64,000 bases of DNA from Eshraghiella sp964405265 (GTDB lineage: Bacteria; Bacillota; Clostridia; Lachnospirales; Lachnospiraceae), in assembly GCA_964405265.1 (NCBI GenBank), contig CAYONC010000009.1, positions 1 to 64,000 on the forward strand, in the 5' to 3' direction. Every line of letters begins with the position of its first letter. Positions within the stretch are counted from its first letter, which is position 1. Under the pieces are notes generated by a model. That model saw only the letters and a program-made list of their open reading frames with translations. It searched no databases and was not told the DNA's origin. Below, piece after piece: positions 25,658-32,629 of the stretch. The position numbers and the translations under genes are program-made.

Positions 25658-26010
25658 ATGCTACCCTTGTGCAAAGAAACTGGTTGATTGGTTATCGTAT
25701 TGCAGAGGAAGAATTGCAGGGAGAAAACAGAGCTGAATATGGTGCAAGTGTAATTAAAAAACTCGCTAAGGAATTAACTGCAGAATATCAAAATGACAAG
25801 TTGGAATTTATTAAGAATCCGGTTGTGGCAGAATTTTTGGGACTTTCCTCTAATACAGACCTTGCGGAAAGTGACCTTGAAACAAGTATTCTTTCAAATT
25901 TACAGAAATTTCTGACGGAATTAGGTAAAGGATATGCTTTTGTAGCAAGACAGCAGCACATCATACAGAAAAGAAGGATTATTATAATTTGTCAAGTATG
26001 GGATATGAAA
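25651..26010 (+). pseudogene. Broken YhcG/DUF1016-type PD-(D/E)XK nuclease gene
   Basis: The 5' part encodes the DUF1016 N-terminal signature (VQRNWLIGYRIAEEELQG, then NRAEYGASVIKKLAKELT). It is fused directly to the start of the family's nuclease domain (FLGLSSNTDLAESDLETSI, LGKGYAFVARQQHI), so roughly 150 codons between them are missing. Just after QQH the frame must shift by one base to continue as TEKKDYYNLS. No start codon with a ribosome site is present. Intact relatives are linked with restriction and phage or mobile-element biology. Confidence 0.7.
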
Positions 26011-26026
26011 AAGAAACAGGTAAATA

Positions 26027-26188
26027 ATGGAACGTATTCAGAAATTTCGCAAAGGCAATGACTTATCTCTTGACGGGTCCATTCCCGGAATGACAGCATT
26101 TCGGGAAATCGGGGTTGAAGTGTTTGATGATGCTGATACCGATACAATTTTCTTTTTGGATGTGAAAAGCGTTCTTATGGAAAAGTAG
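26027..26188 (+). CDS. Small hypothetical protein, element remnant
   Basis: 53-residue open frame (MERIQKFRKGNDLSLDGSIP, then GMTAFREIGVEVFDDADTDT and a hydrophobic-acidic end) with a poor ribosome site. The regular, protein-like composition argues for real coding ancestry, but it may be a piece of a larger element gene. A further open fragment follows to about 26263. I do not recognise the family. Confidence 0.35.
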   Translation: MERIQKFRKGNDLSLDGSIPGMTAFREIGVEVFDDADTDTIFFLDVKSVLMEK

Positions 26189-26323
26189 TTGCAACAGAAT
26201 ACTGAATGAAGAAATAATGTCCGTTTCTTATGATGTGCCTGAGATGAGTGGAATGGAAATATAGCAGACAGCTTGTCCGCTGTGTTATCTCTGCACGAAT
26301 ATGAGGAATAAAAGCATTATCCG

Positions 26324-27199
26324 TCATGTTCTGCCAGCGGTTTTGATTACGGCAGAACCGATAATCAGGACAGCTCCGGCAATGCTGTAAATGTTCATGC
26401 TTTCATTCAGAACTGCTACTGAAAGTAACAGGGCCGTAACCGGGTCAATATAACTGAGGAATGCCGCTGTCTGTGCATTCAGACCTTTTAGCGCTGAAAA
26501 ATACAGTGCATAGGCTACACCCGTATGTATGAATCCGACTGTCAGCATAAGAATAAATTCGGAAGCTGACAGCGGGAGAAAAACAGTCTGACGGCTGATT
26601 ATTAAATAAGGAATAATAGCAGCTGAAGCGGACAGGAGCTGTATGATTGTCTTCTCATATATGCCGGTATCCGGAAGCTTTTTGTTAAGAAGTATAACTG
26701 CGGCGTATACAACGGCAGCACTTAAGGACAGCAGGATTCCTGCGGTATCTCCTGCTTCCGGTAATCCGTTTTCAATTATTCCGGATATCATAATCATGCC
26801 CGTAACAGATGCGGTAATACATATAAAGGATTTCAGAGTGAATTTTTCACGCAGGAAAAGCGGCGAAACAAGCACAATAATGGCGGGCTGCATATAATAG
26901 CACATTGTGGCCGTTGATACAGAAGTATAATTGTATGCTTCAAACAGCAGAATCCAGTTTATTCCTATCAGAATGCCCGTGATGGCGAAGAGAATAAAGC
27001 TTTTGAATCCGATTCGGAAATTGAGGCGTGTCTTTCGGACTATGCAAATTAAAAGCAGCAGAAATGCACCGGAAAATCCACGAAAACACGCAAGGACAGC
27101 AGAAGACATAGGTATGTACCTTCTGAAAATTCCGATACTTCCGAATATTATCATTGCAAGTATCATGGCGAACAGTGATTTTGATTTTGATTCAGTCAT
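26324..27199 (-). CDS. EamA/DMT-family transporter
   Basis: 291-residue membrane protein with ten hydrophobic segments arranged as two EamA repeats of five, the drug/metabolite transporter layout. The first repeat starts FAMILAMIIFGSIGIFRRY and the second IAGILLSLSAAVVYAA. The substrate cannot be read from sequence; members export amino acids, metabolites or toxic compounds. It faces a TetR regulator across a 141-base gap holding promoters in both directions, so the regulator probably represses it. Confidence 0.88.
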   Translation of the reverse strand: MTESKSKSLFAMILAMIIFGSIGIFRRYIPMSSAVLACFRGFSGAFLLLLICIVRKTRLNFRIGFKSFILFAITGILIGINWILLFEAYNYTSVSTATMCYYMQPAIIVLVSPLFLREKFTLKSFICITASVTGMIMISGIIENGLPEAGDTAGILLSLSAAVVYAAVILLNKKLPDTGIYEKTIIQLLSASAAIIPYLIISRQTVFLPLSASEFILMLTVGFIHTGVAYALYFSALKGLNAQTAAFLSYIDPVTALLLSVAVLNESMNIYSIAGAVLIIGSAVIKTAGRT

Positions 27200-27227
27200 A
27201 CCGGACCCTCCGTAAAATTCTTTTGCT

Positions 27228-27257
27228 ATTATATACCCATACAGATGTCATGTACAA
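27228..27257 (-). promoter_or_regulatory. Promoter of the DMT exporter
   Basis: Minus strand: TTGTAC (27252-27257), 18-base spacer, TATAAT (27228-27233), 28 bases before the start codon. Its -35 overlaps the CAAG-N5-CTTG palindrome at 27255-27267, a candidate TetR operator. Confidence 0.6.
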
Positions 27258-27308
27258 GAAAAACTTGAATTGGCAGATATTGAATTAAGCCTTATTATAT
27301 GGTATAAT
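27255..27308 (+). promoter_or_regulatory. tetR-type gene promoter and candidate operator
   Basis: TTGAAT (27280-27285), 17-base spacer, TATAAT (27303-27308) serve the TetR gene. The small palindrome CAAG-AAAAA-CTTG (27255-27267) lies between the two divergent promoters and overlaps the exporter -35. The promoter is convincing; the operator is only a suggestion. Confidence 0.6.
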
Positions 27309-27340
27309 CATACAATTACATGCATTTACAGAGGTGAAAG

Positions 27341-27937
27341 ATGGCAGGAAGAATCCGCAACGAAGAAGAATTTAATAAAAGAAAGAATGAAATAATGGAA
27401 GCCTGTTATAACTGTTATGCAGAGAACGGTTTTCAGGGTACGGGAATAAAACAGTTAGCAGCAGAATGCGGATGCACATCTGCCAATCTTTATCTGTATT
27501 TTAAAAATATTGATGATTTGATAATTCAGTCTACCGAACATTGCATGACCGTTGTGGAAGATGAATTTATGAAAAAAGCACCTGCAGATGCGTCCGAACT
27601 GGAAAAATTTATTGATGAGATACCATATTGGACGGCAAAAGAGCATGGAAAAAAGTACAGGCTTATGTATCAGATATATACACATCCGAAGTACAGGGAA
27701 AACGGAAAAAGATTCTTTGACGGAGTGGACAGTCGGTATACTGAATATGCAAGACAGCTTGAAAGCAAAATAGGCATACCGTATCAGGAACTTACGGCAT
27801 TGATTTTTATTCTGATACGTGCGTGTGTTCATTATGCATTGTTTGAAGATGAATTTTATCTGAAGGCACAGACAGGGGTGCTGAAGAAAAGCATCAGACT
27901 GTTTATGAAGGAAAATGAGAGAAGTCACAAAGCATGA
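27341..27937 (+). CDS. TetR/AcrR family transcriptional regulator
   Basis: 198-residue regulator. The N-terminal helix-turn-helix is clear: RKNEIMEACYNCYAENGFQG, then IKQLAAECGCTSANLYLYFKNIDDL. The C-terminal ligand domain is unassigned and contains FIDEIPYWTAKEHGKKYRLM. It is divergent from the DMT exporter, its likely target, and overlaps the downstream exonuclease gene by 4 bases (ATGA), so both are co-transcribed. A GAGGTGAAAG ribosome site precedes the ATG. Confidence 0.88.
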   Translation: MAGRIRNEEEFNKRKNEIMEACYNCYAENGFQGTGIKQLAAECGCTSANLYLYFKNIDDLIIQSTEHCMTVVEDEFMKKAPADASELEKFIDEIPYWTAKEHGKKYRLMYQIYTHPKYRENGKRFFDGVDSRYTEYARQLESKIGIPYQELTALIFILIRACVHYALFEDEFYLKAQTGVLKKSIRLFMKENERSHKA

Positions 27938-28899
27938 ATTATATTGTATTGGATTTGGAATGGAATCAGTGTCCGGATGGGAAAGAGAAAGAGAATAAGA
28001 AGCTTCCGTTTGAGATTATAGAAATAGGTGCGGTAAAACTCAATGCAGACAGGGAATACGTTGATTCGTACCACAGTCTGATATCTCCCAGGGTGTATCA
28101 GAATCTTCATCATGTGACAAAAGGGCTTCTGAATGTGACCATGAAGGACTTGAAAAAAGGGGAGGAATACGGACAGGCAGTAACCGGTTTTCTGGACTGG
28201 TGCGGTGATGATTTTATGTTCTGCACATGGGGCTCAATGGATTTGACGGAGCTTCAGCGCAACAACAGATATTTTGGAATTAAGTATAAATTTCCGTATC
28301 CTTTTTTATATTACGATTTACAAAAATCATACAGCCTGTGTTATGATGACGGTAAATCAAGAATATCGCTTGAAGCAGCGATAGAACAGATGGGACTGAG
28401 TAAGGAAGAATCGTTTCATTCGGCATACAGTGATGCCGGATATACGGCCAAGATAATGGCAGCCATGGATTTTAACAGGGTTAAAGCATATACATCGGTG
28501 GATACTTATGTTATTCCGTCATCAAGAAAAGAAGAAATAACTCTTAATTACGGTACTTACAGCAAGTATATATCAAGGGGATATGCGGACAGGGAAGCCC
28601 TGTTAAAGGATGGATACGTCTTTTCGACCGAGTGTTGCCTGTGCGGTCAGAATATGAAGAAAAAAATAAAATGGTTCTCCGGGAACCAGAGGACATATTA
28701 TTGCATTGCCATATGTAATGTTCACGGATTGGTAAAAGGAAGACTTAAGATTAAGAAGTCAGAAAACGGGTCTGTATATGCGGTTAAGATTCTTAAGGTC
28801 ACTGATGAGGAGGGAGCTGCAGCCGTGAAACAGAAACAACTGGCGGCACGGGAGCATCGCAGGGAGAGACGTAAAAAAGAAAAAAATAAAGAATTGTGA
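27934..28899 (+). CDS. DEDDh-type 3'-5' exonuclease (KapD-like)
   Basis: 321-residue protein. The N-terminal exonuclease domain (1-185) has the acidic ExoI motif in IVLDLEWNQ, an EIIEIGAVKL segment, the ExoII region around CTWGSMDLTELQRN, and ExoIII HSAYSDAGYTA, the histidine marking the DEDDh class. The C-terminal 120 residues include a CCLCGQN cysteine pair that might bind zinc and a very basic end (REHRRERRKKEK), suggesting nucleic-acid contact. The substrate, RNA or DNA, is unknown. The overlap with the TetR gene implies coupled translation. Confidence 0.82.
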   Translation: MNYIVLDLEWNQCPDGKEKENKKLPFEIIEIGAVKLNADREYVDSYHSLISPRVYQNLHHVTKGLLNVTMKDLKKGEEYGQAVTGFLDWCGDDFMFCTWGSMDLTELQRNNRYFGIKYKFPYPFLYYDLQKSYSLCYDDGKSRISLEAAIEQMGLSKEESFHSAYSDAGYTAKIMAAMDFNRVKAYTSVDTYVIPSSRKEEITLNYGTYSKYISRGYADREALLKDGYVFSTECCLCGQNMKKKIKWFSGNQRTYYCIAICNVHGLVKGRLKIKKSENGSVYAVKILKVTDEEGAAAVKQKQLAAREHRRERRKKEKNKEL

Positions 28900-28904
28900 A
28901 ACAG

Positions 28905-28956
28905 AAAATTCTGCATATTATTCATAAATTAGTGAATAATATGCAGAATTTTTTTT
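28905..28956. terminator. Long terminator after the exonuclease gene
   Basis: A perfect 20-bp stem (28905-28924 with 28933-28952, key bases TTCTGCATATTATTCA) and an 8-base loop, followed by four more T residues. It isolates the downstream secreted-protein operon. Confidence 0.93.
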
Positions 28957-29014
28957 GTATTCAAAAAAGATTTTACATAAAAACAAATAGTACAAAAGTA
29001 CTAAAACTTTACCG

Positions 29015-29078
29015 TTTTTTCCCAAAAATCAACTATTTTTTCCCATTGCCCCACAAAATTGATGATTTAGTATATAAT
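29015..29078 (+). promoter_or_regulatory. Activator-type promoter with 21-bp-period direct repeat
   Basis: TTTTTTCCCA occurs at 29015-29024 and again at 29036-29045, exactly 21 bases apart (two helical turns). The second copy ends just upstream of where the -35 should be. TATAAT (29073-29078) has no recognisable -35 (CCCACA at 29050-29055). Direct repeats two turns apart against a missing -35 are the mark of a response-regulator-activated promoter of the OmpR or LytTR type. Transcription would start near 29085. Confidence 0.65.
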
Positions 29079-29114
29079 CTGCATAAAAAAAACAATAGAA
29101 AGGGTGTAATAAAA

Positions 29115-29480
29115 ATGCATAAAAAAAATGTATTAAAAACAATTGTATGCGGACTTGCTATAACCATAGCCGCAGGAAGTGCAGTACTGGCAGGAACGTC
29201 ATCCTACGCATTGACAAGTGTACAGAATACGACAAGCTCAACCTGCTATTACAGATTAAGAGTAAGCTGTTATGATTATTCAGAATTAGCTGAAACGAAA
29301 ATTAGTTGTAAATCAGTAAAATTAGAACCCGGCAGATATTCGTCTGTGTCTGTTTCACGTACCATATCCGGCTTTACGATTGATTACAGACATCATGTCC
29401 AGTCAGCAGTGTCAGAATCGTTTTCCAGCGGAACAACAATAGATACATATGACATGGTAGCAATGCAGTATTACAGGTAA
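29115..29480 (+). CDS. Small secreted protein of unknown family
   Basis: 121 residues. A clear signal peptide has a basic start (MHKKN), a hydrophobic core and likely cleavage near SSYA at residue 32. The mature part of about 90 residues is polar, rich in Ser, Tyr and Thr, has three cysteines (STCYYR, VSCYDY, ISCKSV) and no tryptophan. I do not recognise the family. It is the first gene of an operon encoding a two-permease ABC transporter, so it may be a secreted peptide handled by, or sensed through, that transporter. Lactococcin-972-type bacteriocin operons have a similar layout, but its sequence signature is absent. AAAGGGTG precedes the ATG at 29115. Confidence 0.75.
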   Translation: MHKKNVLKTIVCGLAITIAAGSAVLAGTSSYALTSVQNTTSSTCYYRLRVSCYDYSELAETKISCKSVKLEPGRYSSVSVSRTISGFTIDYRHHVQSAVSESFSSGTTIDTYDMVAMQYYR

Positions 29481-29493
29481 GGGAAGTGACATA

Positions 29494-30588
29494 ATGATTA
29501 AGTTGGCATTTAAAAATATATGTAATTCCATGAAAAGTCACAGGAAAATATATATTCTGCTGATAGTATCCCAGCTGTTTTCAGTTATCAGTATGTTTTT
29601 TGTTTATGGAATTTATGGGAACTATACTGAAAAGATGCATGACCTTGATATAAATAAAAAAGGTATACTTGCGAGGTATGATGATACCGATGCGGCACTG
29701 GTTAAAAAGTGTATGGACGAGATAATGCCTGAAATAGGAGAAAAGCTGGACTATGTATATATAGGTCTGTATGAGGAAAATTTCAATGCAGCATCATATG
29801 TCAAATACAAAAACGGTGATTATGCGGTTTGGTACAGTTATGCGGCAGAGAACGAACTGAATATCGGCAGACTTCTCACGGATGAGGATGAGAGGGAAAG
29901 CAGAATGACGGCATACAGTTACAGGGCTTATACGGACACTGTCGGTGAAATGGTAAGTATTGGAGGAAAGGAATTCGAGATAGTGGGTGTAGCGAAAGAA
30001 GATGTAAATCTAATCATGATTCCTTTCAATTCCTGTCCTGATGATACCGAGGTATTTATAATGAAGTTCTTTTTCAAAAATATTCCGACGACCCGTGATT
30101 ACTACACTATTACAGACAGTCTCAGGGAAAACATGGGTGATAAGCTTGTATATATAGACGAATTTGACGGAATTCCGGAAGAGAAAGTAATAGCATACAG
30201 AACCATAATAGTAATATCGGTTATCATAGGGATAATGTCGGCACTTAATACCTGCGTATTATTCGGGTACATACTCAGCAGAAGAACAAAACTTATGGCG
30301 GTATACGGTATAATTGGTGCCACGGATGCAAAGAGGATACTTATAAATGAAACAGAAGTGCTGTTTATAAGCATTGCATCGGTTATTACGGGATATGCAT
30401 TATTTAGGGGTATTTTTCAGAATATCCTTGCTGATTTCTATGAATATACCGACCTGATATACAATGTTAAATCGTATGGAATAATGGCAGGCATATATGA
30501 ATCATGTATTATAGTATTTACGCTGATACTTCTGAATCTGTTTAACAGAAGCAGGCTGACGGTTATATTGAGGAGGGCTGAAAGATGA
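29494..30588 (+). CDS. FtsX-like ABC transporter permease 1
   Basis: 364-residue membrane protein with the MacB/FtsX layout: one N-terminal membrane helix (about 16-40), an extracytoplasmic domain of roughly 190 residues, then three C-terminal helices (about 230-255, 285-305, 332-355). The first cytoplasmic loop after helix 2 carries the FtsX-type segment SRRTKLMAVYGIIGATDAKR. It starts 14 bases after the secreted-protein gene and overlaps the second permease by 4 bases. Such permeases rarely transport in the classical sense; they move peptides, lipoproteins or antibiotics, or transmit force. Confidence 0.82.
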   Translation: MIKLAFKNICNSMKSHRKIYILLIVSQLFSVISMFFVYGIYGNYTEKMHDLDINKKGILARYDDTDAALVKKCMDEIMPEIGEKLDYVYIGLYEENFNAASYVKYKNGDYAVWYSYAAENELNIGRLLTDEDERESRMTAYSYRAYTDTVGEMVSIGGKEFEIVGVAKEDVNLIMIPFNSCPDDTEVFIMKFFFKNIPTTRDYYTITDSLRENMGDKLVYIDEFDGIPEEKVIAYRTIIVISVIIGIMSALNTCVLFGYILSRRTKLMAVYGIIGATDAKRILINETEVLFISIASVITGYALFRGIFQNILADFYEYTDLIYNVKSYGIMAGIYESCIIVFTLILLNLFNRSRLTVILRRAER

Positions 30589-31775
30589 TTAGATTTGCAG
30601 GAAAAGAATATTACCGAAACTTATGGTTTAATTTATGTATAATCGTACTTATAACGGTGATGATGCTGATTTCGGTAACTCTGATTTCAAATGTTTATGC
30701 ACAGACGAGAGTATACAGATATGGCAAAAAGCTTATTACTGAGGATACAATATTTATCAGTGAGGTATATGCGGATAAAGCTGAGGAACTCAGCAGGTAC
30801 GGAACATATACGGCAGTACGGAAATACGACGGATTTATCGGAGAGAATATTCTTGTAAATGTTATAGTGTATAGTGATGAGGCAATGAAATTTCTGCCGC
30901 CAAGTCTTGATGCCGGAAAATATCCGGATAAATGTCGGAAAGGCAGTGATACGATATGCGTATTGATAGGCGACAAGCTTCTAAGCGAGGGAGTCAGTGT
31001 CGGTGAAGAATTTGAACTTAAGATGCATACACATGATGACGCAGTCAGCTTAAAATTCTATGCTGCCGGCATAGCTTCTTCAGGTCAGCATCTGTATATG
31101 GACATGTATAACTGGTCATCAGACATGACATATGGGGATTTTTTTCCGATATTCGGGAAAGAAGAAAACAATTACACTACAATTCTTGTACCTGAAAGCG
31201 AGGCATGGAAGCTTCCGGATGAATTAATCTGCCGTCTCAACAATATAATGCTTAATCCATATGAAAAGCTTTCGGATGATGAGAGAAATGAAGCGATACG
31301 TGAACTGTGGAGCTTTGATACAAATGGAAGCTCTCCTATATATATTAATAACGAAGATGTGATTGAGCTTAGCAGAACAATATATGAAAATGACATGATG
31401 AGAAATCTGCCTCTCTGTGTAGTGATTCTGTTCCTGTTCGGTATTGGATTAACAGGTGTGATTATCGTTAAAACCGCAGTCAGCATAAGGTGTTACGGAA
31501 TAATGTATATAGCAGGGATGAGTCCTGGAAAGGCTCCTCTTATTTCAGGTATGGAAATTGGATTTAACTGTATTATTGCAGGTATACTTTCGACATCACT
31601 GCTTAAACTGCAGCAGAAGCTGAAAATTATCAAAGCAGTTAACTGCAGCATCGGTAAGGCGGAAATGTTATTCATTGCAGGCATATGTCTGGTAATTATT
31701 GCGGGAGCAGTTCTGACAACAAAAAGCATATTAAAGAAAAATACTCTGGTAACTATCATAAGAAACAGAGAATAA
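30585..31775 (+). CDS. FtsX-like ABC transporter permease 2
   Basis: 396-residue partner of permease 1 with the same plan: helix near 15-38, an extracytoplasmic domain of about 230 residues, and helices near 272-298, 305-328 and 352-375. The cytoplasmic loop CYGIMYIAGMSPGKAPLISG matches the FtsX-type coupling loop. Its last 51 codons have a diverged copy just after the ATPase gene (32462-32614). The start overlaps the previous stop as ATGA, indicating translational coupling and a heterodimeric channel. Confidence 0.82.
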   Translation: MIRFAGKEYYRNLWFNLCIIVLITVMMLISVTLISNVYAQTRVYRYGKKLITEDTIFISEVYADKAEELSRYGTYTAVRKYDGFIGENILVNVIVYSDEAMKFLPPSLDAGKYPDKCRKGSDTICVLIGDKLLSEGVSVGEEFELKMHTHDDAVSLKFYAAGIASSGQHLYMDMYNWSSDMTYGDFFPIFGKEENNYTTILVPESEAWKLPDELICRLNNIMLNPYEKLSDDERNEAIRELWSFDTNGSSPIYINNEDVIELSRTIYENDMMRNLPLCVVILFLFGIGLTGVIIVKTAVSIRCYGIMYIAGMSPGKAPLISGMEIGFNCIIAGILSTSLLKLQQKLKIIKAVNCSIGKAEMLFIAGICLVIIAGAVLTTKSILKKNTLVTIIRNRE

Positions 31776-31789
31776 AGAGGAGGCATAAA

Positions 31790-32461
31790 ATGATAAAAAT
31801 AAAAAATCTTGACAAGACATACAATTACAGAAAGGTAAACGAGTTTAAGGCATTAAGTGACATAAACCTGCATATTGAAACCGGAGAAATGGTGGCGGTA
31901 ATAGGAAAATCAGGAGCCGGAAAATCGACACTGCTTCATATAATAGGCTGTATTGATGATTACGAAAAAGGCGAGTATCTTCTTGACGGCAGAGACATTT
32001 CAGGAATAAAAGAACGTGAAAAAGCAGAGATACGAAACAAAGAAGTTGGAATTATACTGCAGGATTTTGCGTTGTTAGAACAGTATACGGTAATGGAAAA
32101 TGTCATGCTGCCTCTGTATTTTGGCAAAAAAAGCGGAAGAAATTTTGAAAGAAAAATGAAAGCGTATGAAGTGCTGAAAGCAGTAGATATGTATGACCTG
32201 CTTGAAAAACCGGTAAAAAATCTGTCCGGCGGACAGAAACAGCGTGTTGCAATAGCAAGGGCAATGATTAATAAACCGAAGGTGCTTCTTGCGGATGAAC
32301 CGACGGGAGCACTTGACGTAAACACGTCGGAAGAAATAATGACAGTATTCAGAAAACTTAATGAGCAGGGAATGACTATAATCATAGTAACACATGATAT
32401 GGATGTCGCACGCAAATGTGACAGGATAATAACCATATCAGACGGTAAGATAGAAGAATAG
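31790..32461 (+). CDS. ABC transporter ATPase, LolD/MacB type
   Basis: 223-residue ATPase with Walker A GKSGAGKST near residue 41, Q-loop ILQDFALLEQYT, signature LSGGQKQRVAIARAM, Walker B VLLADEPTGALD and the switch histidine in IVTHDMD. The GALD and NLSGGQ patterns place it with the MacB/LolD/BceA group that works with FtsX-like permeases. The ATG at 31790 follows AGAGGAGG; upstream in-frame codons overlap the permease gene. Its stop codon directly abuts a permease remnant. Confidence 0.93.
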   Translation: MIKIKNLDKTYNYRKVNEFKALSDINLHIETGEMVAVIGKSGAGKSTLLHIIGCIDDYEKGEYLLDGRDISGIKEREKAEIRNKEVGIILQDFALLEQYTVMENVMLPLYFGKKSGRNFERKMKAYEVLKAVDMYDLLEKPVKNLSGGQKQRVAIARAMINKPKVLLADEPTGALDVNTSEEIMTVFRKLNEQGMTIIIVTHDMDVARKCDRIITISDGKIEE

Positions 32462-32614
32462 CTGAAAATCATTAAAGCAATTAATTTCAGCATTAATGAA
32501 TCGGAACCGGTATTCATTGCCGCCATATGCCTGCTGCTTGCAGGTGCGGTTCTGACAACAAGAAGCATATTGAAAGGAAATACACTGATAAGTATTATCA
32601 GAAACCGGGAATGA
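32462..32614 (+). pseudogene. C-terminal remnant of a second permease copy
   Basis: Beginning at the very next base after the ATPase stop, 50 codons read LKIIKAINFSINESEPVFIA and continue through AGAVLTTRSILKGN to a normal stop. They align without gaps to the last residues of permease 2 (LKIIKAVNCSIGKAEMLFIA, AGAVLTTKSILKKN). There is no start codon or ribosome site. It is what remains of a duplicated permease gene after deletion of its first 345 or so codons. Confidence 0.9.
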
Positions 32615-32629
32615 TGCCATTCCCGGTTT
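32602..32629. terminator. Bidirectional terminator between the ABC operon and the kinase gene
   Basis: Perfect 12-bp stem AAACCGGGAATG / CATTCCCGGTTT with loop ATGC, overlapping both the remnant's stop and the kinase stop codon. The T runs on either side are short. Confidence 0.7.

Larger units (their letters stand above)
23269..26263. mobile_element. Decayed integrative conjugative element remnant
   Basis: Between tRNA-Arg and the DMT exporter lie, in order, a small element-type gene, a C-terminal trbL fragment, an AAA/DUF4143 ATPase gene, an N-terminal prgI fragment and a broken yhcG-type gene. TrbL (CD1112 family) followed by PrgI is the order of the mating-pore genes in Clostridia conjugative transposons. 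No integrase, relaxase or clear second att repeat was seen, so the boundaries are approximate. 23317-23534 shows only short inverted repeats and no convincing gene. Confidence 0.75.

Noticed and set aside
26189..26323. Second attachment-site repeat of the tRNA-Arg 3' end at the right edge of the element remnant
   Set aside because: No copy of the tRNA 3' sequence was found by eye near the DMT gene, so the right boundary stays undefined.
29115..29480. Lactococcin-972-type bacteriocin identity for the secreted protein
   Set aside because: The tryptophan/glycine pattern and the conserved C-terminal histidine motif of that family are absent; only the gene layout is similar.
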